From positions 1-64,000 of the forward strand of contig CAWBNB010000017.1 of the NCBI GenBank assembly GCA_963789885.1: a stretch of DNA of 64,000 bases, read 5' to 3'. Numbering within the stretch: the stretch's first letter is position 1; every line of letters starts with the position of its first letter. The translations under genes were made by a program, and so were the position numbers. The stretch comes from DATEDA01 sp963789885. Lineage in GTDB: Bacteria; Pseudomonadota; Gammaproteobacteria; Burkholderiales; SG8-39. Under the pieces are notes generated by a model that had not been told where the DNA came from, did not search any database, and saw nothing but the letters and a program-made list of their open reading frames with translations. This document shows positions 42,869 to 50,447 of this stretch, piece after piece.

Positions 42869-43218
42869 TTCCGCAAAGGTGTGTAGAGGGCGACTAAGAC
42901 GTGCATATTTTCTCGTTTCGGTTCCACGGCTCGCGTGACGGAATGCGCAAAGCGCGCACCGACGCTGCACGCGCCGCCGGGATCCGCTGTCGCATTGTTG
43001 ACGATCGCGAGCGCGCATTGCAGTGCAGAGCGTTCAACGATTGGCGGCAACTCGACGATCAGACTCCGGACTTGCGCCTGCTGCGACGCGATTGCAGCGG
43101 CGCGATCCCGCGCGCAAAGAAGCGTCGCCGACTACGTCCGAGACTTATGCTGCTGGGTCGCCGAGCGAACAAAAAACCCGCGCTCCAAGAGCGCGAGTTT
43201 TCCTGAGGATCGCCGCGG
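42869..43218. other. 350-base gap between prepilin genes
   Basis: No supported gene. It holds the terminator at 43171-43201 and should contain the promoter of the 42868 prepilin. A weak -24/-12-like arrangement (GG and TTGC correctly spaced, other positions poor) lies at about 42945-42962 on the minus strand and was not accepted as a promoter. Confidence 0.4.
43171..43201 (-). terminator. Rho-independent terminator after the prepilin pair
   Basis: CGCGCTC (43179-43185) pairs perfectly with GAGCGCG (43189-43195) around CAA. The minus-strand transcript ends this hairpin with TTTTTT, the classic form, 18 bases past the stop of the prepilin gene at 43219. AAAA/TTTT on the other side could let it work both ways. 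Confidence 0.85.
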
Positions 43219-43917
43219 TCAGATTTTCTTGCAGACCACGTACTGGTTGCTGCCCGACTCGATGTAGTTCGTCGCGGCGTAGATCGGTGTGCCGGTGATG
43301 TCCGGGTTGGGCGTGGTGCCCTGTTGATAGCCGAACATCTGGCCGGTCGACGAGCGCTGGTCGTCAACCTGGGTATCGACGGCGCTCGCGATCTTGTCGG
43401 GCACGTTGGCCGAGCACAGGACGAAGCCGCTCAGGGCGGGCGCCGTTGCGCTCGTGCCGGGCGCGGTGCTCTGGACGCCGACCAGCCCGCCCACGGCGTT
43501 CACCGGCTGGCTCCAGGCCGCCTGGCCCGACGTCGCACCGGCCACGAAACCCGCAAGACGCAGGTGCCACCAGAAGTTGTTCGACTCGGCGGTGGCGGTG
43601 GCGGTGGCCGGCGGCGCCGCCATGTAGACGCCGGCGATGACGCCGTCGCCGCTGCCGTTCACCGTGCCCCCCGGGGGGTTCGGATCCACCCAGCGCGTGG
43701 TGGCCTGGTTGTCGTCGCCGGGGATCTGGCGATACCGGTCCTGATAGGCGAAGTAGGCCGCCGTGATGCCGTTGAAGTCGTTGACGACGTTCTTGATTCG
43801 GGCCTGGGTGATCATCTCCTGGCCCTTCAGGATGCCGCCGAGCAGCAACCCGATGATGACCAGCACGATCGCGATCTCGACCAGCGTGAAGCCTGCCTGC
43901 GTGCGCTTGGTTGACAC
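43219..43917 (-). CDS. Type IV prepilin, MSHA-type, downstream copy of tandem pair
   Basis: A 232-residue prepilin: leader ending RTQAG, then cleavage before FTLVEIAIVLVIIGLLLGG with Glu at +5, a long N-terminal helix ('GQEMITQARIKNVVNDFNG'), a variable head and a C-terminal cysteine pair ('SGFVLCSANV' and 'SNQYVVCKKI') likely forming the pilin disulphide loop. It differs from the upstream copy at only a handful of residues (STK/ELK leader, D/N, ST/NG, F/L, I/V at the end). GTG start at 43917 with only a weak ribosome-binding site. It lies 21 bases after the first copy and has no promoter of its own that can be seen, so it is probably read through from it. Confidence 0.93.
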   Translation of the reverse strand: MSTKRTQAGFTLVEIAIVLVIIGLLLGGILKGQEMITQARIKNVVNDFNGITAAYFAYQDRYRQIPGDDNQATTRWVDPNPPGGTVNGSGDGVIAGVYMAAPPATATATAESNNFWWHLRLAGFVAGATSGQAAWSQPVNAVGGLVGVQSTAPGTSATAPALSGFVLCSANVPDKIASAVDTQVDDQRSSTGQMFGYQQGTTPNPDITGTPIYAATNYIESGSNQYVVCKKI

Positions 43918-43938
43918 TCTCTATGACCTCGTTCGCCG

Positions 43939-44637
43939 TTAGACCTTCTTGCAGACCACGTACTGGTTGCTGCCCGACTCGATGTAGTTCGTCGCGGCGT
44001 AGATCGGTGTGCCGGTGATGTCCGGGTTGGGCGTGGTGCCCTGTTGATAGCCGAACATCTGGCCGGTCGACGAGCGCTGGTCGTCGACCTGGGTATCGAC
44101 CGCGCTCGCGATCTTGTCGGGCACGTTGGCCGAGCACAGGACGAGGCCGCTCAGGGCGGGCGCCGTTGCGCTCGTGCCGGGCGCGCCATTCTGGACGCCG
44201 ACCAGCCCGCCCACGGCGTTCACCGGCTGGCTCCAGGCCGCTTGGCCCGACGTCGCGCCGGCCACGAAACCCGCAAGACGCAGGTGCCACCAGAAGTTGT
44301 TCGACTCGGCGGTGGCAGTGGCGGTGGCCGGCGGCGCCGCCATGTACACGCCGGCGATGACGCCGTTGCCGCTGCCGTTCACCGTACCGCCCGGGGGGTT
44401 CGGATCCACCCAGCGCGTGGTGGCCTGGTTGTCGTCGCCGGGGATCTGGCGATACCGGTCCTGATAGGCGAAGTAGGCCGCCGTGATGCCGTTGAAGTCG
44501 TTGACGACGTTCTTGATTCGGGCCTGGGTGATCATCTCCTGGCCCTTCAGGATGCCGCCGAGCAGCAGCCCGATGATGACCAGCACGATCGCGATCTCGA
44601 CCAGGGTGAAGCCCGCCTGTTTGCGTTTGAGTTCCAT
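43939..44637 (-). CDS. Type IV prepilin, MSHA-type, upstream copy of tandem pair
   Basis: A 232-residue prepilin, leader MELKRKQAG, cleaved before FTLVEIAIVLVIIGLLLGG with Glu at +5. The head contains 'RQIPGDDNQATTRWVDP', 'NFWWHLRLAGFVAG' and the C-terminal Cys region 'SGLVLCSANV' and 'NQYVVCKKV'. A strong AAGGAGAC precedes the ATG at 44637. Upstream are a sigma-54 type promoter (44692-44708) and a CRP-like dyad (44724-44739). As the first, well-expressed copy it is the best candidate for the major pilin, comparable to MshA. Prepilin peptidase (PilD) is not in the window. Confidence 0.94.
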   Translation of the reverse strand: MELKRKQAGFTLVEIAIVLVIIGLLLGGILKGQEMITQARIKNVVNDFNGITAAYFAYQDRYRQIPGDDNQATTRWVDPNPPGGTVNGSGNGVIAGVYMAAPPATATATAESNNFWWHLRLAGFVAGATSGQAAWSQPVNAVGGLVGVQNGAPGTSATAPALSGLVLCSANVPDKIASAVDTQVDDQRSSTGQMFGYQQGTTPNPDITGTPIYAATNYIESGSNQYVVCKKV

Positions 44638-44691
44638 CGTCTGTCTCCTTACAGCGGGCATCTGCGCCCGTTTAACTGGTGCGGAGACTAG

Positions 44692-44708
44692 AGCAAACTC
44701 AATGCCAG
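44692..44708 (-). promoter_or_regulatory. Sigma-54 (-24/-12) promoter for the prepilin gene
   Basis: On the minus strand CTGGCATTGAGTTTGCT fits the sigma-54 consensus YTGGCACGRNNNTTGCW at all but two positions, including the GG and GC cores and their spacing. Transcription would start near 44682, about 45 bases before the ATG at 44637. Confidence 0.75.
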
Positions 44709-44723
44709 CGCTGGGCCTTGATT

Positions 44724-44739
44724 CGTGACGGAAATCACG
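44724..44739 (-). promoter_or_regulatory. CRP/Vfr-like dyad upstream of the pilin promoter
   Basis: CGTGACGGAAATCACG is a perfect five-base dyad with a six-base centre and contains GTGA-N6-TCAC, the core of CRP-family sites. It is centred about 50 bases before the predicted start of transcription. It could instead bind the sigma-54 activator. Confidence 0.5.
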
Positions 44740-44816
44740 GGGTTTTTGGGGGTGAGCTGCCGACTTCCCGTCAATAGCGCCAACTAGTTGACAGCGGCGG
44801 CGCCGGCGGCGCCCGA

Positions 44817-45527
44817 TTACTTCGTTTTCAGCTTCTCCTCAAGCTGCTTGAGCCGGCGCTCGAGCAGCTCGAAATCCCGGCGGTCCTTGACCTGTCCGCT
44901 CGCCAACAGCCCCCCGATCATGATCTTGGCAGCCTCCAGCTCGTTCATGTCCTCGAGAATGAAAGGCTCCATCTGGCGGACCCAAGTCGGCGCATCCGGG
45001 GTCGTGGTGTTCTGCTGCAGCGCAACCGCGTACTTGCGCGCGAGCGGCAGGTCCTTGAGTTGGTGCTTGGCGAGGAGGGTGGCGTGAGCCAGCCACGGCC
45101 AGCGCCGATTGGGATCTTTCAGATACTCGCGGTAGACGAAGTCGAGCATCTTGCGCTGCCGTGCTGGGTCCGGGATGTCCGCGTAGAGCCGGCTCGCGCT
45201 CATGAGCGGGTATTGGCCCCCCGGGTCGAGTTCGAGGATCCTGGCGAGCCATTCCACCAGGCGGTCGTAGTCGAGGTCGCGGTACGGTATGCGCGTCCCG
45301 GCCTGATAGTCGAACGCCTGCAGGTACAGCATCAGCAGGTCGGCGAGCGCGATCGGCTCGCCGACCGCGGCGAGCCGCAGGGCGTTCGCGCCCGGTGCCG
45401 GGCCGAGGTCCTCCGCCCGCGCCGACGGGCGCGGCTGCAGCACGGCCACCCCGATCTGCAGCCCCAGCGCCAGGACGAGCCCGACAGCGACCCAGCGCGG
45501 TACATCGGCGAGCGGGCGTTCGCGCAT
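44817..45527 (-). CDS. Membrane-anchored hypothetical protein, helical repeat type
   Basis: A 236-residue protein, not recognised by name. It has one N-terminal membrane helix (about residues 13-30, VAVGLVLALGLQIGVAVLQ), then an all-helical body that looks like tetratricopeptide-type repeats ('ARILELDPGGQYPLMSASRLY', 'RKMLDFVYREYLKDPNRRWP', 'LARKYAVALQQ') and ends in a charged coiled coil ('LLERRLKQLEEKLKTK'). It lies 3 bases after the ABC-2 permease gene, so both are one operon. It probably sits in the inner membrane facing the periplasm. Role unknown; association with the permease is the only contextual hint. Confidence 0.75.
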   Translation of the reverse strand: MRERPLADVPRWVAVGLVLALGLQIGVAVLQPRPSARAEDLGPAPGANALRLAAVGEPIALADLLMLYLQAFDYQAGTRIPYRDLDYDRLVEWLARILELDPGGQYPLMSASRLYADIPDPARQRKMLDFVYREYLKDPNRRWPWLAHATLLAKHQLKDLPLARKYAVALQQNTTTPDAPTWVRQMEPFILEDMNELEAAKIMIGGLLASGQVKDRRDFELLERRLKQLEEKLKTK

Positions 45528-45530
45528 CGG

Positions 45531-46298
45531 TCAGAGGTTCTGGCGGTGGAGGTCGAACTGAGCGGCGGTGACGAGGAGCGCCGTGTAGATCGCCGCCTGC
45601 GCGAGCACGCTTCCCACCGCGGCTGCCGACGGCGGCGCGTCGACCAGCCAGGCGGTCTGGGTCATGAGGTCGAACCGCGGCAGGATCGCGGCGATCCCCT
45701 GCACCACCCAGTTCGACGCGCGATCGGTCCAGGTCTGCGATCCCTCGGCCGCCCGGGCAATGATCTCGATCGCCGCCATCGACCGGCCGAGCAGGTAGAA
45801 CCCGAGCACCGCGGCGAGCGCCGGGACCACATGGGTGAGCGTGATTACGCAGAAGAGACTCATCGACGCGAGGATGACCAGCTCGCAGGCGAGCGACAGG
45901 CCCCAGAGGGCGACCCGCGCGGGTGGCGCGAAGAACGCGAGCGGGGCGCTGACGATCACGGCGAGCGCGAGGGCGGCGGCCGAGAATCCGACGAGCTTGC
46001 CGAAGAGATAGGCCGCGCGCGGCCAGGGCTGCGCGAGCATCAGCTCGAGCACCTTGTCGTTGAACTCGCGCACCATGCTCATGACCACGAACGACGCCAC
46101 CAGGAACGCGGCGCAGCCACGGAGCAAGGCTGCGATAATCGCCGCCTGTACCCGTGCGGTCTCGATGAGCGCGACCTGCTGCAGGAACGCCGCCGATACG
46201 CCGGCGAAGAGGAGGAGCACGCCGACCAGCCACAGCATGCGGCTGCGCAGTGCTTCCAGCAACGTTGCTCGGGCGATCGAAAGTACGACCTTTGTCAT
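45531..46298 (-). CDS. ABC-2 type transporter permease
   Basis: A 255-residue inner membrane protein with about six helices. The N-terminal amphipathic 'SIARATLLEALRSRMLWLVGV', the loop 'VREFNDKVLELMLAQPWPRAAYLFGKLVG' after the second helix, and the pattern of later helices fit ABC-2 permeases such as those of the NosY/GldF class. No ATP-binding subunit is encoded beside it, which is unusual; the ATPase must be elsewhere or lost. It is divergent from the sensor kinase gene (103-base gap) and leads the two-gene unit with the membrane-anchored helical protein. Confidence 0.75.
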   Translation of the reverse strand: MTKVVLSIARATLLEALRSRMLWLVGVLLLFAGVSAAFLQQVALIETARVQAAIIAALLRGCAAFLVASFVVMSMVREFNDKVLELMLAQPWPRAAYLFGKLVGFSAAALALAVIVSAPLAFFAPPARVALWGLSLACELVILASMSLFCVITLTHVVPALAAVLGFYLLGRSMAAIEIIARAAEGSQTWTDRASNWVVQGIAAILPRFDLMTQTAWLVDAPPSAAAVGSVLAQAAIYTALLVTAAQFDLHRQNL

Positions 46299-46401
46299 CT
46301 GCGAAGCATCACCGGGGCGGCGCTTGGCACGAAATCTGCGCTCGCGCGAAGCCTAAGGGCCCGGGCGGCGGGACGCAAGCGGGGGCGAGCCTGCACAAGT
46401 C

Positions 46402-48159
46402 ATGACTGAGCGCGCATTCGATCAGGTGGAACAGCGGGCAGGGCGCTGGCGATGGCTCATGCTCGCCATGCTCGTCTGCCTGCATTTCGCGGCGACGCGG
46501 GGCGTCGAGGACTTCTGGGCGCGCGGCCTGATGATGGCCCACCTCGGCCTCTTCCTCGTCTGGCAGCCGTTCATCCAGGCGGGCCAGCGGCTCAAGGTGA
46601 GCGAGGTCATTCTGATCGTCCTCATCACGGTCGGGATCCTCGCGTTCCTGAACTGGTGGATGCTCGGCCTCTGGGTCGTCGTGCTCGCCGGGATCGTCGG
46701 GGGCAAGGTCTTCCTGTTCCAGGCGCGGTGGCTCCGCGGCTTCTACCTCACCGTCTTCTCCTACCTCGTTGCGCTCCTCCTCCTCTGGATCGTGCCGAGC
46801 GGGTTCCCGAACACCCGGCCCGACGAGCTGATGCATCTCCTCGTCCTCTATGGCCTGCCGCTGCTCTTCCTCGTGATGGCGGCGATCCCGGTCGAGTCGG
46901 ACAGCGCCGAGCCGCAGGTGGTCGACTTCTTCTACGCCAGCATGATCTTCCTGCTGCTGGTGGCGCTCGTGCTCGGCAGCTTCACCTTCATGACCGTCGG
47001 CGGCAGGTCCTACGTGCTGTCGCTCATGCTCAGCCTGTTCGTGATCGCCGCGGTGCTGCTGTTCCTGAGCCTTGCCTGGAACCCGCGCGCCGGTTTCTCG
47101 GGCCTGCAGATGGTGTTCTCGAGGTACCTCCTGTCGATCGGGCTGCCGTTCGAGCAGTGGCTGCACTTCCTCGCCGAGAGTTCGCGGAGCGAGTCGCGGC
47201 CAGACCAGTTCCTGAAGGAGGCGTGCGCGGGCCTCGGCCGACTGCCCTGGGTGACCGGCGGGAGCTGGATGACCGCGGCCGACTCGGGCGAGTTCGGCGC
47301 GCCCTCCAAGTACACCGTCGACTACGCTGGTCGGGAGGTGAGCATCCGCCTCTACTGCCGCCACCGCCCGAGCCCGTCGCTCGTCTGGCACTTCAACCTC
47401 CTCGGCCAGCTCGTCGGCCAGTTCTACGTCGCCAAGCAGCGCGAGCTCAAGCTCCAGCAGCAGACCTACGTCCAGGCGCTGCACGAGACCGGCGCGCGCA
47501 TGACGCACGACGTCAAGAACCTGCTGCAGACCCTGAACGTCCTCTGCTCCGCCGCCGAACGCGAGCCGGACGGCGATCCGGGCGCGCTGCATGGGTTGAT
47601 GCGGCGGCATCTCCCGACCGTTCTGCAGCGGCTCCAGCAGACGCTCGACAAGCTCCAGCGCCCGCAGATCGACAGCGGCCGGTTCATCACGACCGAGGCA
47701 TGGTGGGAGTCGCTCCAGAAGACCTATCAGCTCCGCGGGGTGGAGTTCGAGGCGACGGCGCTCGACGCGGGCATCCTGCTGCCGAAGGACCTGTTCGACA
47801 GCGCCTCGGAGAACCTGCTGCAGAACGCGCTCGAGAAGCGCAAGGTCGATCCGGACGTCGCGGTCACCGTCTCCCTCGCCTGTGGCGACGAGATCGTGCT
47901 GCGGGTCTGCGACAGCGGCCGGCCGGTGTCGCGGAACGTGCTGCAGGGCCTGCTGCGCGGGCCGGTCCCGTCGGAGACCGGCTACGGGATCGGCCTGTAC
48001 CAGGTCGCGCGGCAGGCCGAGATGTCGGGATTCAGCTTCCGGCTCGCGGGCAACGAGCAGGGTCAGGTGTGCTTCGAGCTGCGTGGAGAAGTGCGCCGCG
48101 GGGGCCCGGCTCTGCGCGCCGGACCGCGCACCGCGGCGCAGGAGAGCGCAGCGACCTGA
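46402..48159 (+). CDS. Membrane-bound sensor histidine kinase (orphan)
   Basis: A 585-residue protein. About seven membrane helices fill residues 18-220. A soluble segment follows, then a dimerisation/phosphoacceptor helix with 'ALHETGARMTHDVKNLLQTL' (candidate His near residue 369 in THDVKN), and a HATPase_c domain with N-box 'SASENLLQNALEKRK' near 475, G1 box 'LRVCDSGRPVSRNV' and G2 'TGYGIGLYQVARQA' near 530. The G1 box DSGRP replaces the usual DxGxG, a mild divergence. No response regulator is adjacent. Position inside a pilus locus suggests surface or motility-linked sensing, which is inference. Confidence 0.85.
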   Translation: MTERAFDQVEQRAGRWRWLMLAMLVCLHFAATRGVEDFWARGLMMAHLGLFLVWQPFIQAGQRLKVSEVILIVLITVGILAFLNWWMLGLWVVVLAGIVGGKVFLFQARWLRGFYLTVFSYLVALLLLWIVPSGFPNTRPDELMHLLVLYGLPLLFLVMAAIPVESDSAEPQVVDFFYASMIFLLLVALVLGSFTFMTVGGRSYVLSLMLSLFVIAAVLLFLSLAWNPRAGFSGLQMVFSRYLLSIGLPFEQWLHFLAESSRSESRPDQFLKEACAGLGRLPWVTGGSWMTAADSGEFGAPSKYTVDYAGREVSIRLYCRHRPSPSLVWHFNLLGQLVGQFYVAKQRELKLQQQTYVQALHETGARMTHDVKNLLQTLNVLCSAAEREPDGDPGALHGLMRRHLPTVLQRLQQTLDKLQRPQIDSGRFITTEAWWESLQKTYQLRGVEFEATALDAGILLPKDLFDSASENLLQNALEKRKVDPDVAVTVSLACGDEIVLRVCDSGRPVSRNVLQGLLRGPVPSETGYGIGLYQVARQAEMSGFSFRLAGNEQGQVCFELRGEVRRGGPALRAGPRTAAQESAAT

Positions 48160-48163
48160 GAAC

Positions 48164-48182
48164 GCGCGCCGCCCGGGCGCGC
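48164..48182. terminator. Hairpin between convergent kinase and cyclase genes
   Basis: GCGCGCC (48164-48170) pairs perfectly with GGCGCGC (48176-48182) around GCCCG in the 28-base gap between the two convergent genes. No T run; a shared terminator is likely. Confidence 0.45.
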
Positions 48183-48187
48183 CTACC

Positions 48188-49480
48188 TCACGCGGCCGCT
48201 TCCTGGACGGCCGCGGTCTTGCGGCCCTTGAGCGTGTAGACCGTCGTGTCGCCCTTGCCCTTGAGGTAGATCGTCTTCGGCGGGTCGAACTCGAACTTGT
48301 TGCGCAGGCGGCGGTAGGTCGTGACGTCGACCTGGATCATCCCGGGCACGCTCTCGGCGGTGATGCGGCTCGCGAGGTTGACCGTGTCGCCCCACAGGTC
48401 GTAGATGAACTTCTTCTTGCCGACCACGCCGGCCACCACCGGACCGGTGCCGATGCCCATGCGGATCTCGAGCCGGTGGTCGTGGATCGCGATGTTCTTC
48501 GCCAGCAGGTCGCGCATTTCGAGCGCCATCTGGGCGATCGCCTCGGAGTAGTTGATCGCCGAGTCGTCGTTGATGCCCCCGGCGACCATGTACGCGTCGC
48601 CGATCGTCTTGATCTTCTCGAGACCGTACTTCTCGGCGAGCGCGTCGAACGACGAGAACACCTTGTTCAGCATCGCGAAGATCTGGTTCGGCGACAGGCC
48701 CTCCGCCAGGGTGGTGAAGTTCACGATGTCGGCGAACATCACCGTCACGTCGGCGAAGCCGTCGGCGATCGTCCCGTCCTCCATCTTCAGGCGCTCGGCG
48801 ACCGGGCCCGGCAGGATGTTGAGCAGCAGCCGCTCGGAGCGCTCCTGCTCGGCTTGCAGGAGCCGGTGCGCCTCCTCGAGCCGCACCTTCGACTTCTCGC
48901 GCTCCACCGCCGCGAACCGCAGCAGGAGATACACGATGCTCGAGATCGCGACGAAGTTGAGCGCGAAGAAGACCACGATCGTCTTCGGCGGGACCGGCGG
49001 CGGTTTGACGCCCTCGGAGAAGATCCAGTAGTCGTAGCCCGCCGCCCCGATGATGAGCAGGACGTAGGCCGCGAACCAGAGGACCGACTCCCGCGGGTTG
49101 TAGAGGAGGATCGCTCCGACCGGCGCGAGGAGTCCCCAGAGCACGAAGCCGCTGGCGGTGATGAAATCCCCGAGCGTCGCCTGCAGCACGAACGGGAACG
49201 CGAGATACAGCGAGAGCTGCATCACCCTGAACCAGTCGAAGTTGCGGCTCACCAGGTAGATGGCGAGCGTGCCGAGCGAGACGAGCTGGTAGCCGACCGG
49301 GACCGACGTCGGGATGTTCAGGCCCATGGACTGGTACAGGACGAGCCAGAGCACCGGGGACGCGGTGGTGAGCCCCATCGCGAACATCAGGAGCGACTTC
49401 TTGAGTTTGACCTCGTCCGAATCGCCCGGCTCGATGCCGGCCGTCTTCAGGCGCCTCCACAGGTCGGACACGTAGCTCAT
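48188..49480 (-). CDS. Membrane class III adenylate cyclase
   Basis: A 430-residue enzyme: about six membrane helices (residues 25-190), a coiled-coil linker ('EEAHRLLQAEQERSERLLL') leading into 'NILPGPVAERL', then the catalytic domain. Metal-binding Asp residues lie in 'VMFADIVNFTTL' near 238 and 'IKTIGDAYMVAGG' near 282; the Lys in KTIGDAYM and Asp in 'LWGDTVNLASRI' near 365 are the pair that selects ATP over GTP, and the Asn and Arg of the latter motif stabilise the transition state. All catalytic residues are present. The cyclase-transducer-like linker next to the membrane domain suggests signal-controlled cAMP production. A promoter and strong hairpin lie upstream (49509-49580). Confidence 0.92.
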   Translation of the reverse strand: MSYVSDLWRRLKTAGIEPGDSDEVKLKKSLLMFAMGLTTASPVLWLVLYQSMGLNIPTSVPVGYQLVSLGTLAIYLVSRNFDWFRVMQLSLYLAFPFVLQATLGDFITASGFVLWGLLAPVGAILLYNPRESVLWFAAYVLLIIGAAGYDYWIFSEGVKPPPVPPKTIVVFFALNFVAISSIVYLLLRFAAVEREKSKVRLEEAHRLLQAEQERSERLLLNILPGPVAERLKMEDGTIADGFADVTVMFADIVNFTTLAEGLSPNQIFAMLNKVFSSFDALAEKYGLEKIKTIGDAYMVAGGINDDSAINYSEAIAQMALEMRDLLAKNIAIHDHRLEIRMGIGTGPVVAGVVGKKKFIYDLWGDTVNLASRITAESVPGMIQVDVTTYRRLRNKFEFDPPKTIYLKGKGDTTVYTLKGRKTAAVQEAAA

Positions 49481-49508
49481 CTAGGCGTTGTTCTGGGCGC
49501 GTGGGCGC

Positions 49509-49538
49509 CCGGTGCGGCGCCATCAGGCGCCGGACCGG
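49509..49538 (-). other. Strong hairpin in the leader of the cyclase gene
   Basis: The 13-base arm at 49509-49521 pairs with 49526-49538 except for one G/G mismatch, around ATCA. It lies between the predicted promoter and the start codon (49480), so it should form near the 5' end of the mRNA. It may regulate or stabilise the message. Confidence 0.55.
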
Positions 49539-49552
49539 CGGAAATGCAAACG

Positions 49553-49580
49553 ATTGTACGATGACTCGACTGCCGGTCAT
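49553..49580 (-). promoter_or_regulatory. Predicted sigma-70 promoter of the cyclase gene
   Basis: On the minus strand TACAAT (49558-49553) is a five-of-six match to the -10 and ATGACC (49580-49575) a four-of-six -35 with a 16-base spacer. Transcription would start near 49546. Confidence 0.45.
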
Positions 49581-49613
49581 CCACGAACCGGCGGCCGCTG
49601 CGGAAGACTTGGC

Positions 49614-49643
49614 GTTCCCGCGGCGGGTTGCGCGGCCGGGAAC
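49614..49643 (-). terminator. Possible terminator at the end of the pilus gene run
   Basis: GTTCCCG (49614-49620) pairs with CGGGAAC (49637-49643) around a 16-base GC-rich loop, 25 bases past the stop of the last prepilin-like gene. Weak: long loop, no T run. Confidence 0.25.
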
Positions 49644-49667
49644 CGGAACGATGCCTCAAACGGGCGT

Positions 49668-50447
49668 TCAGAGTGCGCCGGCGGCGACGAGGCGGCCGTA
49701 GAGCACGTTCGCGGAGAGCGTGACGAGCATGTCGTCGAAGTCGGCCACCGGCGCGTGAGTGACGAAGTACGGGTTGCGGCTGGCGGCCACGCTGACGTTC
49801 AGATTGTCCTGCTCGTCGGGGCCGAGCGGCCCGTTGAGGCCGGTCTTTCCGGTCGAGAACACGACCGCCGCCACCAACGTCGGTGTCCGGCCCGCCGGGC
49901 AGACGCCAGCGGGCGCGCCCGGCAGGTCGACGCACACGGTGAGATCGGTGGTCAGCCCCGTGTACCCGGCTGCCTTGAGCGCGCCGGCGGTGGTGAAGGC
50001 GTTCACGCTGACGCCGGGCGGGACGGAGGCGGTCACGCGCGTCACGGCGTACCGCACCGGGTTTCCCCATGCATCGACCAACTGGCCCAGGTTGTTCGTC
50101 GGTCCGATGCCCAGGGTGATCGCCGGCACGAAGCCGGGCTGGGTCAGGGCGCCACCGCCGTCGAGCGTGATGGTGCAGGCCCCGCCCCCGAGCGGATCCT
50201 CCCGGCCGCTGGTGGCGACGCTCGCCGGGCAGGGCAATCGCCCGTTCGCCACTGCGAAGCCGATCAGTGCGTCCCGTGCGCCTTCGAGCGCGCGTCGCGT
50301 TTCCACGAGCTCGCGGTTCTCGTTCTGGGCGGAGAGCGTCATCAGCAGACCGCCGGCGAGGAGGGCGACGATCATCGCGACGATCGCAAGCTCGGTGAGC
50401 GTGAAGCCCCGTGCGCGCGCGCGGAGCGGAGACGCGGGCGCGATCAC
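49668..50447 (-). CDS. Type IV prepilin-like minor pilin
   Basis: A 259-residue prepilin-like protein: leader of about 14 residues rich in Arg, then G/FTLTELAIVAMIVALLAGG with Glu at +5, a helical stem ('RRALEGARDALIGFAVANGRL'), and a large beta-type head with several cysteines. The C-terminal 'FDDMLVTLSANVLYGRLV' is seen in minor pilins of MSHA-type loci. The GTG at 50447 overlaps the stop of the gene upstream (GTGA), and the leader confirms this start. It is the last gene of the long minus-strand pilus run starting at mshM. Confidence 0.85.
   Translation of the reverse strand: MIAPASPLRARARGFTLTELAIVAMIVALLAGGLLMTLSAQNENRELVETRRALEGARDALIGFAVANGRLPCPASVATSGREDPLGGGACTITLDGGGALTQPGFVPAITLGIGPTNNLGQLVDAWGNPVRYAVTRVTASVPPGVSVNAFTTAGALKAAGYTGLTTDLTVCVDLPGAPAGVCPAGRTPTLVAAVVFSTGKTGLNGPLGPDEQDNLNVSVAASRNPYFVTHAPVADFDDMLVTLSANVLYGRLVAAGAL

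Larger units (their letters stand above)
43219..44637 (-). repeat. Tandem duplication of a prepilin gene, period 720 bases
   Basis: Positions 43219-43917 and 43939-44637 are nearly identical along the whole gene, including silent sites, with a unit length of 720 bases. Only the leader codons and a few internal positions differ. This points to recent duplication or continuing gene conversion. Confidence 0.95.

Noticed and set aside
42945..42962. Second sigma-54-like site upstream of the 42868 prepilin
   Set aside because: GG and TTGC have the right spacing but the -24 element reads CGGTGC, far from TGGCAC.
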